Positions 22,933 through 30,943 are shown, counted from the first letter of the stretch. The stretch: 36,043 nucleotides of DNA from Opitutaceae bacterium (GCA_005799525.1 SYGN01000040.1:1-36043); one strand, 5' to 3'. The notes: a model not told the origin generated them from the letters alone. A program made the numbers and translations.

Positions 22933-23006
22933 GTCGCCGCGAGCGCCAGCGAGTGGTCCGCTCCCGCCGCCGTCTCCCGTAGCCGCGAGCGCCAGCGAGT
23001 GGTCCG
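22933..23006 (+). repeat. Two near-identical family B repeats
   Basis: The 28-base copies at 22933-22960 and 22979-23006 differ only in the head, GTCG against GTAG, and both contain GCGAGCGCCAGCGAGTGG. They begin 46 bases apart in the gap between the DUF58 gene and batA, and match copies at 13119 and 13164. The second ends 15 bases before the batA ATG. Confidence 0.8.
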
Positions 23007-23021
23007 TCCTCTCTCCCCCTC

Positions 23022-24050
23022 ATGGGCCGCCTAACCTTCCACGATCCACTCTGGCTCCTCGCGCTCCTCGCGTTGCCGCTGATCAGCTGGCTCCGCGGTC
23101 GCCGCAGCGTGCCTGTCTTGCTCGTGCCCTTTGCCGCCGCCTGGCATCGCCCCTCCCTCGCCGCGCCCTCGCGCTGGCCCGTCGGATTGGCGCTCACCGG
23201 CCTCGTCCTCGTCGTCGTCGCCCTCGCCCGCCCCCAACGTGTCGAAGACAAACGCGAGGTCCGCTCCCAAGGCTACGATATCATGATCTCCGTCGACCTC
23301 TCCGGCTCCATGCTCGCGGAGGATTTCGAGAAAAACGGCGAACCCGTCAACCGCCTCCAAGCCATCAAGCCCATCATCCAAGCGTTTATTGAACAACGCC
23401 CCTCCGACCGCATCGGCATCGTCCTCTTCTCCGGCCGCGCCTACACCATGGCCCCGCTCACCTTCGACCACGACTGGTTGTCCCGTCAGCTCGAACGCCT
23501 CAAACTCGGCATGCTGGAAAACGGTACCGCCATCGGCGACGGCCTCGGGGTCGCCCTCACCCGCCTCGAACAAGCAAAACGCCAAGCCGGCGGCCAACGG
23601 CAGGGCGCCTTCGTCGTCCTCATGACCGACGGCGTGAACAACAGCGGCGCCATGACCCCCGAGCAAGCCACCGCCCTCGCCAAGGCCCGCGGCATCCCCG
23701 TCTACACCATCGGTGCCGGCAAAGACGGCTACGTGCCCATGCCCGTCTTCGACGCCAACAACCGCCGCATCGGTCGTCGCATGGTGCTGTCCGACCTCGA
23801 CGAAGCCGCCCTCCGCATCATCTCCGAGCAGACTGGCGGAAAATTCTTCCGCGCCTCCGACATCGACACCACTGAAGCCGCCTTCAAGGCCATCGACCGC
23901 GCGCAGAAAATCGAATTCCAGTCCAAGAGCTACCTCATCACCACCGAACTCTTCTGGTGGCTCGCCGCCCCCGGCCTCGCCGCCCTCGCCCTCGCCGCCC
24001 TCGCCGCCCGCCCCTTGGGAGCGCGGACGGCCCGCCTGCATCCCGCCTGA
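23022..24050 (+). CDS. batA: BatA-like VWA domain membrane protein
   Basis: A 342-residue BatA type protein with two N-terminal membrane segments (about 9-25 and 50-68), a periplasmic or membrane-proximal von Willebrand A domain, and one C-terminal membrane segment (about 307-330). The MIDAS motif is DLSGSM near residue 91, with the later MTDGVNNSG supplying a metal ligand. The start ATG at 23022 (MGRLTFHDPLWLLALLALPL) fits the family. Bat proteins are linked to oxygen or stress tolerance in Bacteroides and Leptospira, though the mechanism is not settled. It lies 62 bases before batB on the same strand. Confidence 0.92.
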   Translation: MGRLTFHDPLWLLALLALPLISWLRGRRSVPVLLVPFAAAWHRPSLAAPSRWPVGLALTGLVLVVVALARPQRVEDKREVRSQGYDIMISVDLSGSMLAEDFEKNGEPVNRLQAIKPIIQAFIEQRPSDRIGIVLFSGRAYTMAPLTFDHDWLSRQLERLKLGMLENGTAIGDGLGVALTRLEQAKRQAGGQRQGAFVVLMTDGVNNSGAMTPEQATALAKARGIPVYTIGAGKDGYVPMPVFDANNRRIGRRMVLSDLDEAALRIISEQTGGKFFRASDIDTTEAAFKAIDRAQKIEFQSKSYLITTELFWWLAAPGLAALALAALAARPLGARTARLHPA

Positions 24051-24112
24051 AATTCCAGATTTCCGATGACCGATTTTCAGTTTTCAAGATTTCCTCCTCC
24101 GTCCGCGTCCCC

Positions 24113-26008
24113 ATGACCTTCGCCACGCCCGAACTTCTCTGGCTCCTCCTCGCCCCCGTCGCGCTACTCGTCTGGGAGCTCACCCGCCGCCGCCGCACCG
24201 CCGGCCTTACGCGCCCGAAAATCCTCCGCGCCGAAGCCGGCTCCTTCGGCCTCCGTTTCTCCGCTCTCAGCTCTCGGCTCTCCACCGCCTCGTCCACCGC
24301 CCGCCCACGCTGCTGGCTTACCTTGGGCCTCGCCCTCGCAATCACCGCCCTCGCCCGTCCGCAATACGGTCGGCTCGAAGAACCCGTCTTCGACCAATCC
24401 CGCGAAATCCTCCTCGCGATCGATCTCTCGCGTTCGATGCTTGCGCCCGACGTCAAACCCTCGCGCCTCGAGCGCGCCAAGCTCCTCATCCAATCCCTCC
24501 TCGAAAAGCTCGAAGGCGAGCGCGTCGGCCTCGTCGTCTTTGCCGGCACCGCCTTCCTCCAAAGCCCGCTCAGCGCCGATTACGAAATTCTCCGCGAATT
24601 CCTCCCCGCCCTTGGTCCCGATTATCTCCCGCAAGGCGGCTCCAACTACGGCGCCCTCCTCGACGCCTCCCTCCAGGCCTTCAGCCACACCAACGCTGCC
24701 GACCGCTTCCTCATGATTCTCAGCGACGGCGAGGCCACCGACGGCGATTGGAAAAAACGCACCGAAGAACTGAAAAATAAAAACATCCGCGTCCTCGGCC
24801 TCGGCGTCGGCACACCCAGTGGTGCCATGCTGCCCGACGGCACCGGCGGCTTCGTCAAAGACGAACGCGGCGCCGTCGTCCTCTCAAAACTCGAAAGCGG
24901 CACACTCCAAGAACTCGCCACCGCCACCGGCGGAATTTACCACGACGCCAGCGGCTGGCTCGACCTCGCCGGCCTCGTCAAAGAAACCGTCGAAGCGGGT
25001 CGCAAGGGTCAGTTCCTCGAGAAGAACACCATCCGCCTCGCCGAACGTTTCCAGTGGCCCCTCGCACTCGGACTCTGGTGTCTCCTCGTGAGTTTCTACG
25101 CCGAATTCCCCGTCCGCCCCCGCCCCCGCGACATCAAGCTCACCCCTCACGTCAAACCACCCACGCCCTCCTCTGCCCCGCGCCCGCTCACCACGGCCAT
25201 GGTTTCACTCGCGGTCTGCTCCTTGGTCATTGGACCTTGGGCCTTGGGCATTAACCCCGCATCGCCCTCCACGCCCGCACCGCCCGCGTCGTCCGACGCC
25301 CTCGCTAAAATCATCGGTCGCGTCGCCGCCGCCGAATCCCGCACCGCCCGCGACTGGGCCGAACTCGGCCGCGAAACCGTCACGTGGGGCGGCCGCCTCC
25401 AATCCGAACAACAACCCATCCCCGAGGGCCCCGTCCGCGACGCCCTCGCCGCCGTCGACGCCGGCGCGAAGCTCGACGCGAAAACCGCCGACTGGCCCAA
25501 GCTCCGCGAAGAACTCGCAGCCCTCTTGAAAAAATCCGAGGAGCAAAAACAGGATCAACAAAAGCAGGACGACAAAGATCAGCAGGACCAGAAGGACAAA
25601 CAGGATCAAAAAGACCAAAATCAGAAAAATCAGGATCAAAAAAAGTCCGACAAACAGGACCAATCCAAAGACCCAAAAGACCCTCAGCAGGAAAAATCCG
25701 ACGAACAAAAAAAACAGGACCAACCACCGCAGGACAAAGACGACAAAGATAAGCAGGGCGAGTCCGCGTTCGGCGACATGAAGAAAAACGAACCCCCGCC
25801 CCCGCCTCCGCCCGAAGACCCCGGCACCCAAAAAGTCGGCGGCAACCCCGAGAAAAAAGCATCCGAGCAACAGCCCGCCGACCCTTCCCTCGCGCTCCCG
25901 CTCCAAAAACTCGAACAGCTCCGCAATCAAGATTCTCCCGCCCATCTTTTTCAAATCATGGAGGGCGAAAAAAAGCCCGCCACGAACACCAAGGGTAAGG
26001 ATTGGTAA
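24113..26008 (+). CDS. batB: BatB-like VWA protein with BatC-like charged extension
   Basis: A 631-residue protein, nearly twice the usual BatB length. Two N-terminal membrane segments (about 8-22 and 65-80) precede a VWA domain with the MIDAS motif DLSRSM near residue 104 and SDGEATDGDW; a third membrane segment is near 318-335 and a fourth near 363-380. The C-terminal part has a helical region (DALAKIIGRVAAAESRTARD) and then a Lys/Asp/Gln tract at about 475-550, a Pro run, and a conserved end (LQKLEQLRNQDSPAHLFQIM) of the kind found at the end of BatC-type proteins. It therefore looks like a BatB-BatC fusion without clear TPRs. Heptamer repeats encode parts of the first loop and of the fourth membrane segment. 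The start at 24113 was chosen over upstream codons that overlap batA. Confidence 0.9.
   Translation: MTFATPELLWLLLAPVALLVWELTRRRRTAGLTRPKILRAEAGSFGLRFSALSSRLSTASSTARPRCWLTLGLALAITALARPQYGRLEEPVFDQSREILLAIDLSRSMLAPDVKPSRLERAKLLIQSLLEKLEGERVGLVVFAGTAFLQSPLSADYEILREFLPALGPDYLPQGGSNYGALLDASLQAFSHTNAADRFLMILSDGEATDGDWKKRTEELKNKNIRVLGLGVGTPSGAMLPDGTGGFVKDERGAVVLSKLESGTLQELATATGGIYHDASGWLDLAGLVKETVEAGRKGQFLEKNTIRLAERFQWPLALGLWCLLVSFYAEFPVRPRPRDIKLTPHVKPPTPSSAPRPLTTAMVSLAVCSLVIGPWALGINPASPSTPAPPASSDALAKIIGRVAAAESRTARDWAELGRETVTWGGRLQSEQQPIPEGPVRDALAAVDAGAKLDAKTADWPKLREELAALLKKSEEQKQDQQKQDDKDQQDQKDKQDQKDQNQKNQDQKKSDKQDQSKDPKDPQQEKSDEQKKQDQPPQDKDDKDKQGESAFGDMKKNEPPPPPPPEDPGTQKVGGNPEKKASEQQPADPSLALPLQKLEQLRNQDSPAHLFQIMEGEKKPATNTKGKDW
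24263..24283 (+). repeat. Period-7 tandem repeat in batB (three units)
   Basis: Three consecutive units of GCTCTCN (N = A, G, C) lie in the loop between the first two membrane segments of the BatB-like protein. Seven bases is not a multiple of three, so each unit is read in a different frame. Confidence 0.7.
25223..25250 (+). repeat. Period-7 tandem repeat in batB (four units)
   Basis: Four units of the form TTGGNCN, the first being TTGGTCA, encode part of the fourth membrane segment (SLVIGPWALGI) of the BatB-like protein. TTGGTCA is, as I recall, one of the heptamers of the cyanobacterial STRR repeats. Confidence 0.75.
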
Positions 26009-26013
26009 CGCCC

Positions 26014-28581
26014 ATGCGCCTCCCACTCGTTCTCATTCTCTTTCTCGTTCTCCGCTGCCTCACTGCCGGCGCGCTGGCCCAAGCCGTCCGCTGGGAGCCC
26101 TCCGACGCCGACCCCGCCGAGCTGATTCTTATTTTTGAAAACTGCTCGCCCAATGGCGAACCCCGCCTCCCCGCCATCGAGGGCGTCCAGGCCGATCGCA
26201 CCGGCCAAGGCACGCGCACGGAGTTCAATAATTTCCGCCGCACCGATTACGTGCAGCTCACCTACCGCCTCCGCACGCGCTCGAACACTCCCGTCTCCAT
26301 TCCCGCCTTCGACGTCAAAACCGACAAAGGTGACCTCCGCGTGCCCGCTTTCAAGACCGCCGGGGCCGCCCGCAATCCTTCCCTCGACTCCGCCGCCTCT
26401 TCGCAACTCGTCCCCGGCAACACCACCCTCTGGGCCGGCGAGGTCTTCCCGCTCCTTTACACACTCGACGTCAACCGCCGTAATTTCAGCCAGCTCGAAA
26501 CCAACCCCGATTGGAGCGCCAGCCCCCTCGTCGCTGAAGACTGGTCCAAACCTGAACCCGGCGAACGCGTCATCAACGGCGAAGCCAAACTCAACATCGT
26601 CTACCGCACCCGCGCCTACGCGAAGAGCCCCGGCCCACTCGCGCTCAACCCCGTCACCCAAATCGTCCGCCTCCAAACCGGCAGCATCGGCTTCGGTCTC
26701 TTCCAGCAGCCGCGCCTCGAGCGCCTTTCCGTCGAGTCCGCCCGACCCGCGCTCACCATTCGCGCCCTCCCAGCCCCCGCGCCCAGCGGCTTCGGCGGCG
26801 CCGTCGGCCAATTCAAACTCGTTTCCAAAGTCGTCCCCGAAAAAGCCGCCGTCGGCGAACCCGTCACGTGGACCCTCGAACTCAGCGGCACCGGCAACTG
26901 GCCCGACCTCTCCGGCCTCCCCCAACGCGACGTCTCCAACGATTTCCAAGTCGTCCAACCCAAAGCCAAACGCACGCCTTCCGACGGCAAGCTCTTCGAA
27001 GTCACCCTCGCCGAAGACGTCGTCCTCGTGCCCACCAAACCCGGCACCTACTCACTCGGCCCCGTCAATTACGCCTACTTCGACCCCAAAACCGGCACCT
27101 ACAAAAGCATCTCCGCCCCGCGCACCACCGTCACGATCACCCCGCCCGCCGCACCGCAATTTAGCGTCACTCCAGGCTCCGGAGCCCAGACCCCAGACCC
27201 GATCGCCTCCTCCCTCACCGCCGCGTCCCCTCCCGCGGCGCCAAAACCGCCGATGGCGACCCCCGCCGCTCCCGCGGGCATCCCGCGCGATCCCCTCCCC
27301 GGCACCGGCACCGCGAGCGCCCCTCTCTGGAGCCGCACGCTGCTCCTCGGTCTCCTGTCTCCTGCCGCCGGTCTTCTGTTTTTCTGGACTTGGCTCGCCA
27401 TCCGCCGCGCCCAACAAACCGACCCTCTCCGGCCGCGCCGCGAAGCCCGCAGCCGTTTAGCCACCACGCTTGCCCAACTGCGCACCTCCGGCGATTCGAC
27501 CTCGCCACTCGCAACGCTCAACGCTCAACCCCAGCCGCAATCGCTGCTGCTGCGCTGGCAACACGACGCTGCCATCCTGTGGCAACTCACCCACGCCGCC
27601 CCGCCCGCCTCCGCCCTTCTCAGCGCTGGGGACGCAACGCCCTCGTCGCGTTCCTCGCCCGCTCCCGACACTTCGGCATGGGCCACTCTCTGGCTCGAAA
27701 GCGACCGCACCCTCTACGGCCCCGCCTCCGCTCTCCCGTCCGATTGGATCGCCCGCGCTGATGCCGCCCTCACCGCGAAACGCGTCCCCGGATTCAACCC
27801 TCTCCGCCTCTTCCTCCCCCGCAACCTACTCCCCTTCGCCGCGCTCCTCCTTCTCGCACTCTTCCTGCCGGCCCCCCTCCCCGCCGGCGAACCGGCCGCC
27901 GACTACACTGCCGGAAAATTCTCCGCCGCCGAAAAATCGTGGCGCGAAGCCCTCGCCAAAAACCCCACCGACTGGACGGCCCACCACAACCTCTCGCTCG
28001 CTCTCGCCCAGCAAGACAAACTCGGCGAAGCCGCCGCGCATGCCGCCGCCGCTTTTGTCCAAAATCCCAGCCATCCCGCCGTTCGCTGGCACCTCGCCCA
28101 CGTCTCCGAAAAAGCTGGCTACGCCCCGCCCCCACTCGCTCCGTTCCTCCGCCCGACCGCCCAACAAACGCTCGCCCAACTCGCCTCCCCCGCCACGTGG
28201 CAACACCTCCTGCTCGCCGCCACGTGCCTCACCGCGCTCGCCCTCGCCGGCCTCCTCGCGCGCACCTATGGCCATCGCTCGCGCGCCGTCGCTGTCACCG
28301 CATTCACGCTACTCCCCTTGTCCCTCCTCCTCGCCGTCGCCGCGATCGTCAGCTGGCGAACCTACGCCACCACCGCCGACGCCTCCGCCGTCGTCGCATG
28401 GCGCGCCGGCACGCTCCGCTCGATTCCCACGGAAGCCGACACCACGCAAAAAACCACCCCCCTCCCCGCCGGCAGCGTCGCCCTCGTCACCAAATCCTTC
28501 CTCGGCTGGCAGCAACTCTCCTTCGAAAACGGCCAGACCGGCTGGGTGAGAAAAGAAGAACTCGTCCCCCTCTGGAAGTAG
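26014..28581 (+). CDS. batD: BatD-BatE fusion protein
   Basis: An 855-residue protein joining BatD and BatE functions. The signal peptide (1-23) comes from in-frame hexamer repeats. The BatD beta-sandwich region runs to about 395, with GTGNWPDLSGLP and FQVVQPKAKRTPSDGKLFEV as family marks. A Pro/Ala linker and a membrane segment follow (about 430-455). A second membrane segment near 600-620 is followed by TPR-like helices (YTAGKFSAAEKSWREALAKN, about 632-705), two more membrane segments (about 730-770), and a C-terminal SH3 domain (QQLSFENGQTGWVRKEELVP) as in BatE. The ATG at 26014 lies 5 bases after the batB stop, so the two are probably translated together. Heptamer repeats at 27185, 27350 and 27513 encode linker and membrane residues. 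Confidence 0.9.
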   Translation: MRLPLVLILFLVLRCLTAGALAQAVRWEPSDADPAELILIFENCSPNGEPRLPAIEGVQADRTGQGTRTEFNNFRRTDYVQLTYRLRTRSNTPVSIPAFDVKTDKGDLRVPAFKTAGAARNPSLDSAASSQLVPGNTTLWAGEVFPLLYTLDVNRRNFSQLETNPDWSASPLVAEDWSKPEPGERVINGEAKLNIVYRTRAYAKSPGPLALNPVTQIVRLQTGSIGFGLFQQPRLERLSVESARPALTIRALPAPAPSGFGGAVGQFKLVSKVVPEKAAVGEPVTWTLELSGTGNWPDLSGLPQRDVSNDFQVVQPKAKRTPSDGKLFEVTLAEDVVLVPTKPGTYSLGPVNYAYFDPKTGTYKSISAPRTTVTITPPAAPQFSVTPGSGAQTPDPIASSLTAASPPAAPKPPMATPAAPAGIPRDPLPGTGTASAPLWSRTLLLGLLSPAAGLLFFWTWLAIRRAQQTDPLRPRREARSRLATTLAQLRTSGDSTSPLATLNAQPQPQSLLLRWQHDAAILWQLTHAAPPASALLSAGDATPSSRSSPAPDTSAWATLWLESDRTLYGPASALPSDWIARADAALTAKRVPGFNPLRLFLPRNLLPFAALLLLALFLPAPLPAGEPAADYTAGKFSAAEKSWREALAKNPTDWTAHHNLSLALAQQDKLGEAAAHAAAAFVQNPSHPAVRWHLAHVSEKAGYAPPPLAPFLRPTAQQTLAQLASPATWQHLLLAATCLTALALAGLLARTYGHRSRAVAVTAFTLLPLSLLLAVAAIVSWRTYATTADASAVVAWRAGTLRSIPTEADTTQKTTPLPAGSVALVTKSFLGWQQLSFENGQTGWVRKEELVPLWK
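26026..26049 (+). repeat. In-frame hexamer repeat in the BatD signal peptide
   Basis: Four units of CTCNTT (26026-26031, 26032-26037, 26038-26043, 26044-26049) encode the hydrophobic core of the signal peptide as Leu-(Val/Ile/Phe) pairs. Related pyrimidine hexamers occur before moxR (about 20880-20898). Confidence 0.5.
27185..27198 (+). repeat. Period-7 repeat in batD linker (two units)
   Basis: Two exact CCCAGAC units encode part of the Pro/Ala-rich linker after the BatD sandwich region. It is short and could be chance alone, but it fits the other heptamer sites. Confidence 0.4.
27350..27377 (+). repeat. Period-7 repeat in batD membrane segment (four registers)
   Basis: GTCTCCT occurs twice, then a diverged unit GCCGCCG, then GTCTTCT, all in one 7-base register. 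They encode the membrane segment after the BatD linker (LLGLLSPAAGLLFFW). Confidence 0.65.
27513..27529 (+). repeat. Period-7 repeat in batD cytosolic linker
   Basis: Two exact AACGCTC units plus AAC, preceded by the related CACTCGC in the same register, encode a linker (LATLNAQPQPQ) between membrane segments of the BatD-BatE fusion. Confidence 0.5.
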
Positions 28582-28745
28582 CGTGCGGCCTGCCCAAACG
28601 GAGCGGTGCTTTCCCCAGCGCCGATACTCCCCTGCCCTCCGTTCGCGCCCCCTTTCTCTACCGCCGTCACCGCGCGGGCCGAGTTCAGAGCCTGCACGTC
28701 AAGCAACCCCAGAAAATCCCCCACGGCATCAAAGGGCGCGCACCC

Positions 28746-28766
28746 TTAGTCATCAGTCATTAGTGA
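28746..28766. repeat. Period-7 repeat forming the NUDIX C terminus and stop
   Basis: On the plus strand three units TTAGTCA, TCAGTCA and TTAGTGA are consecutive. On the minus strand they code for the last residues (SLMTDD) and the TAA of the NUDIX gene. A small CCGCGC-GCA-GCGCGG hairpin follows at 28769-28783. The 164-base gap between batD and this gene otherwise shows nothing. Confidence 0.65.
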
Positions 28767-29318
28767 TTCCGCGCGCAGCGCGGCTGTCTTCCTGACCATC
28801 CTCGCCATCGACTCCTCCGCGTTGAGTAACGTCACCCGCGAGACCTCCACCCACGCGAGATCCTTCGACTCGCTTGAAATCACCATCGGTTCATGCGGGT
28901 CCGCCTCGAGCATAAAGCGCAGATCGTAGTGATCGTGCCCCGGCTCCGTCTTCCGCGCCGGTATCCCATGCCGGTCCACGTCAAAAATCTCCGCCCTCAC
29001 CGCACGCACGTTGACGAGCCCACTCTCTTCGGTCGCCTCCCGCAGCGCCACCGCCAACAAATCCGGATCGCCATCCGCGTGCCCACCGAGCTGCAGCCAC
29101 TTCCCCAATTTCCGATGGTGCGTCAGCAACGTCCGCGTCCGGTCCGGACTCACGATCCACGCCGATCCCGTCACATGCCCCGGCCCACACGTCCGCTCCA
29201 AACAATCCACCTCTGCCTCCACAAACGTGATCGCGGCCGCGACCATCTCCGCTTCATGCGCATCCGCTACCCGCTCCGCATGTTTCCTGAGCAAAATCAA
29301 AACCGCGTTTCGGTGCAT
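28746..29318 (-). CDS. NUDIX hydrolase
   Basis: A 190-residue NUDIX protein, hydrolysing a nucleoside diphosphate linked to another group. The NUDIX box runs GHADGDPDLLAVALREATEE, with REATEESGL matching the REUxEExGU core; the first Glu of the box is replaced by Pro. The N-terminal part (MHRNAVLILLRKHAERVADA) is helical. The ATG at 29318 was chosen; the frame extends to 29408, but that part is a CCGTG repeat within the upstream gene. The gene start overlaps the end of the LOG gene by 22 bases. Three heptamer units (28746-28766) form the last codons, including the stop. The substrate is unknown. Confidence 0.85.
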   Translation of the reverse strand: MHRNAVLILLRKHAERVADAHEAEMVAAAITFVEAEVDCLERTCGPGHVTGSAWIVSPDRTRTLLTHHRKLGKWLQLGGHADGDPDLLAVALREATEESGLVNVRAVRAEIFDVDRHGIPARKTEPGHDHYDLRFMLEADPHEPMVISSESKDLAWVEVSRVTLLNAEESMARMVRKTAALRAESLMTDD

Positions 29319-29986
29319 AAATTCTCCGCGTTTTCTTTCAGCTTTCCGTGGTTTCCGTGCGTTCCGTGTGTTCCGTGAGCCACTCTGATTCCGCATTCTC
29401 CCGCACACCGCGTCTCAAACCACTTCGGCTCCGCCTGCACGCGCGCCGACGCTTCGATCTGCGCAAACACCTCCGGCACCGTCGCCGCCGTGCGATACAG
29501 CTCCATGTTCGACGGCTTGAAAAATTTCTCCGCGAGCATCCGCTCAAACAGCTTCACGAGATCGTCGTAGAACCTATCTTGATTCAAAAACACACACGGC
29601 TTCTTCACGATATCGAGCTGCCGCAGCGTGAGAATTTCCATGATTTCCTCCAGCGTGCCCCAGCCGCCCGGCAGCGTCACGAACGCGTCCGCCCGCGCCT
29701 CCATCAGCAGCTTTCGCTCCCGCATCGTCACCACACTGATGAGTTCATCCGCCTCAGGGAACGCCAGCTCGCGCACCTTCATAAATTCCGGAATCACGCC
29801 GACGACCTTTCCGCCCTTCTCCTTCACCGCCCGCGCCACCGCTCCCATTAACCCAGTCTTCCCGCCGCCGTAAACGAGCCCCCACCCGCGCGCCACCAAC
29901 TCATGCCCCAGCTCCGTCGCCGCCGCATAATACTTCGCATCGAGCCGGTCGCTGGAGGAACAGTAAACGCAAAGCTGTTTAGTCAT
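29297..29986 (-). CDS. LOG family protein (TIGR00730), lysine decarboxylase-like fold
   Basis: A 229-residue member of the LOG (cytokinin riboside 5'-monophosphate phosphoribohydrolase) family, which cleaves ribose-phosphate from nucleoside monophosphates. The hallmarks are VYCSSSDRLD at the start, GWGLVYGGGKTGLMGAVA (about 40-57), and the catalytic PGGWGTLEEIMEILTLRQ (about 107-124). The start at 29986 (MTKQLCVYCSSS) was preferred to a GTG or ATG five codons upstream. The core ends near residue 190. A tail of about 36 residues follows that includes HGTHGTHGNHG, encoded by a period-9 TTCCGTG array at 29344-29377, and the gene then overlaps the NUDIX start. The tail is not part of the family fold and looks like read-through into a repeat. 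Confidence 0.9.
   Translation of the reverse strand: MTKQLCVYCSSSDRLDAKYYAAATELGHELVARGWGLVYGGGKTGLMGAVARAVKEKGGKVVGVIPEFMKVRELAFPEADELISVVTMRERKLLMEARADAFVTLPGGWGTLEEIMEILTLRQLDIVKKPCVFLNQDRFYDDLVKLFERMLAEKFFKPSNMELYRTAATVPEVFAQIEASARVQAEPKWFETRCAGECGIRVAHGTHGTHGNHGKLKENAENLCTETRF
29344..29377 (+). repeat. TTCCGTG repeat, period 9 (four units)
   Basis: TTCCGTG recurs at 29344, 29353, 29362 and 29371, exactly 9 bases apart. Because 9 is a multiple of 3 it encodes a repeating His-Gly-x motif in the minus-strand LOG protein. Confidence 0.8.
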
Positions 29987-30055
29987 GAGTGAGGGCCCCA
30001 CCGATGACGACCATTCCCTCCGGACAAAAGCTCAGAATCACCTTTCACCTCAGCC

Positions 30056-30082
30056 ATCCGTGTCTATCCGTGTTCATCCGTG
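30056..30082 (+). repeat. ATCCGTG repeat, period 10, spanning the gluQ start codon
   Basis: ATCCGTG recurs at 30056, 30066 and 30076. The last unit contains the GTG (30080) that opens the gluQ frame. It is followed by GTTAAAAAT, as at the mog copy. Confidence 0.8.
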
Positions 30083-30943
30083 GTTAAAAATCCTCCCCCC
30101 TACCTCGGCCGCCTCGCCCCCTCGCCGACGGGCCATCTCCACCTCGGCCACGCTCGCACATTTTGGCTCGCTGCCGAACGCGCCCGCGCCGCCAGTGGCG
30201 AACTCCTCCTCCGCAACGATGACCTCGACGCCCTCCGCTTCCGCCTCGATTTCGTCGCCGCCATGCTCGCAGACCTCCGCTGGCTCGGCTTCACGTGGCG
30301 CGAACCCGTGGTCACGCAAAGTGCCCGGCTGCCCCGTTACCGCGCCGCGCTCGCCGCACTCCACGCCGCCGGCCTCATCTTCCCCTGCACGCGCACGCGC
30401 CGCGATGTCCTCGAAGCGGTCTCCGCTCCTCACGAATCCGCCGCCACGCCCGCCCCCGACGATGCCCCCCTTTACCCGCCGCGATTCCGCCCTCCGCTCG
30501 ACGCACCCCTGCCACCGCTCGGCTCCGTCATCGCCGTGAACTGGCGCTTCCGCGTCCCCGACGGCGAAGAAATTTCCTTCCACGACGCCCGCTTCGGACC
30601 CCAACGCGCCGTCGCCGGTCGCGACTTCGGCGACTTCCTCGTCTGGCGCAAAGACGACGCCCCCAGTTACCAACTCTCCTGCGCCGTCGACGACGCCGAG
30701 CTCGGCATCACCGAAGTCGTCCGCGGCGCCGATCTCATCCGCTCCACTTTTCGGCAACTCCTCCTCCTCCGCGCCCTCGGGCACATCGCCCCCGCCTACT
30801 ACCACGCCCCGCTCATGCTCGACGACCGCGGCGAGCGCCTCGCCAAACGCCACGACGCCCTCTCCCTCCGCACCCTCCGCGCGCAAGGCGTGACTCCCGC
30901 CGAAATCATTGCCCAATTCCGCACCGCCGCCCCCACCCCCTAA
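30080..30943 (+). CDS. gluQ: Glutamyl-Q tRNA(Asp) synthetase
   Basis: A 287-residue truncated glutamyl-tRNA synthetase paralogue that charges glutamate onto queuosine-34 of tRNA(Asp). The HIGH-like motif is HLGH (21-24) in APSPTGHLHLGHARTF, and the KMSKS-like motif is near residue 253 (ERLAKRHDALSL). The anticodon-binding domain is absent, as expected for this family, and its length agrees with E. coli YadB. The zinc site looks degenerate: the family CxC (CTCTR) is CTRTR here, and no later Cys matches. The start is GTG at 30080, inside a CCGTG repeat; no in-frame ATG lies before the HLGH motif. It is divergent from the LOG gene, with 93 bases between them. Confidence 0.88.
   Translation: MVKNPPPYLGRLAPSPTGHLHLGHARTFWLAAERARAASGELLLRNDDLDALRFRLDFVAAMLADLRWLGFTWREPVVTQSARLPRYRAALAALHAAGLIFPCTRTRRDVLEAVSAPHESAATPAPDDAPLYPPRFRPPLDAPLPPLGSVIAVNWRFRVPDGEEISFHDARFGPQRAVAGRDFGDFLVWRKDDAPSYQLSCAVDDAELGITEVVRGADLIRSTFRQLLLLRALGHIAPAYYHAPLMLDDRGERLAKRHDALSLRTLRAQGVTPAEIIAQFRTAAPTP

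Noticed and set aside
23031-24041. A 336-codon minus-strand frame opposite batA
   Set aside because: It is a shadow frame; the forward VWA protein with its MIDAS motif explains the region.
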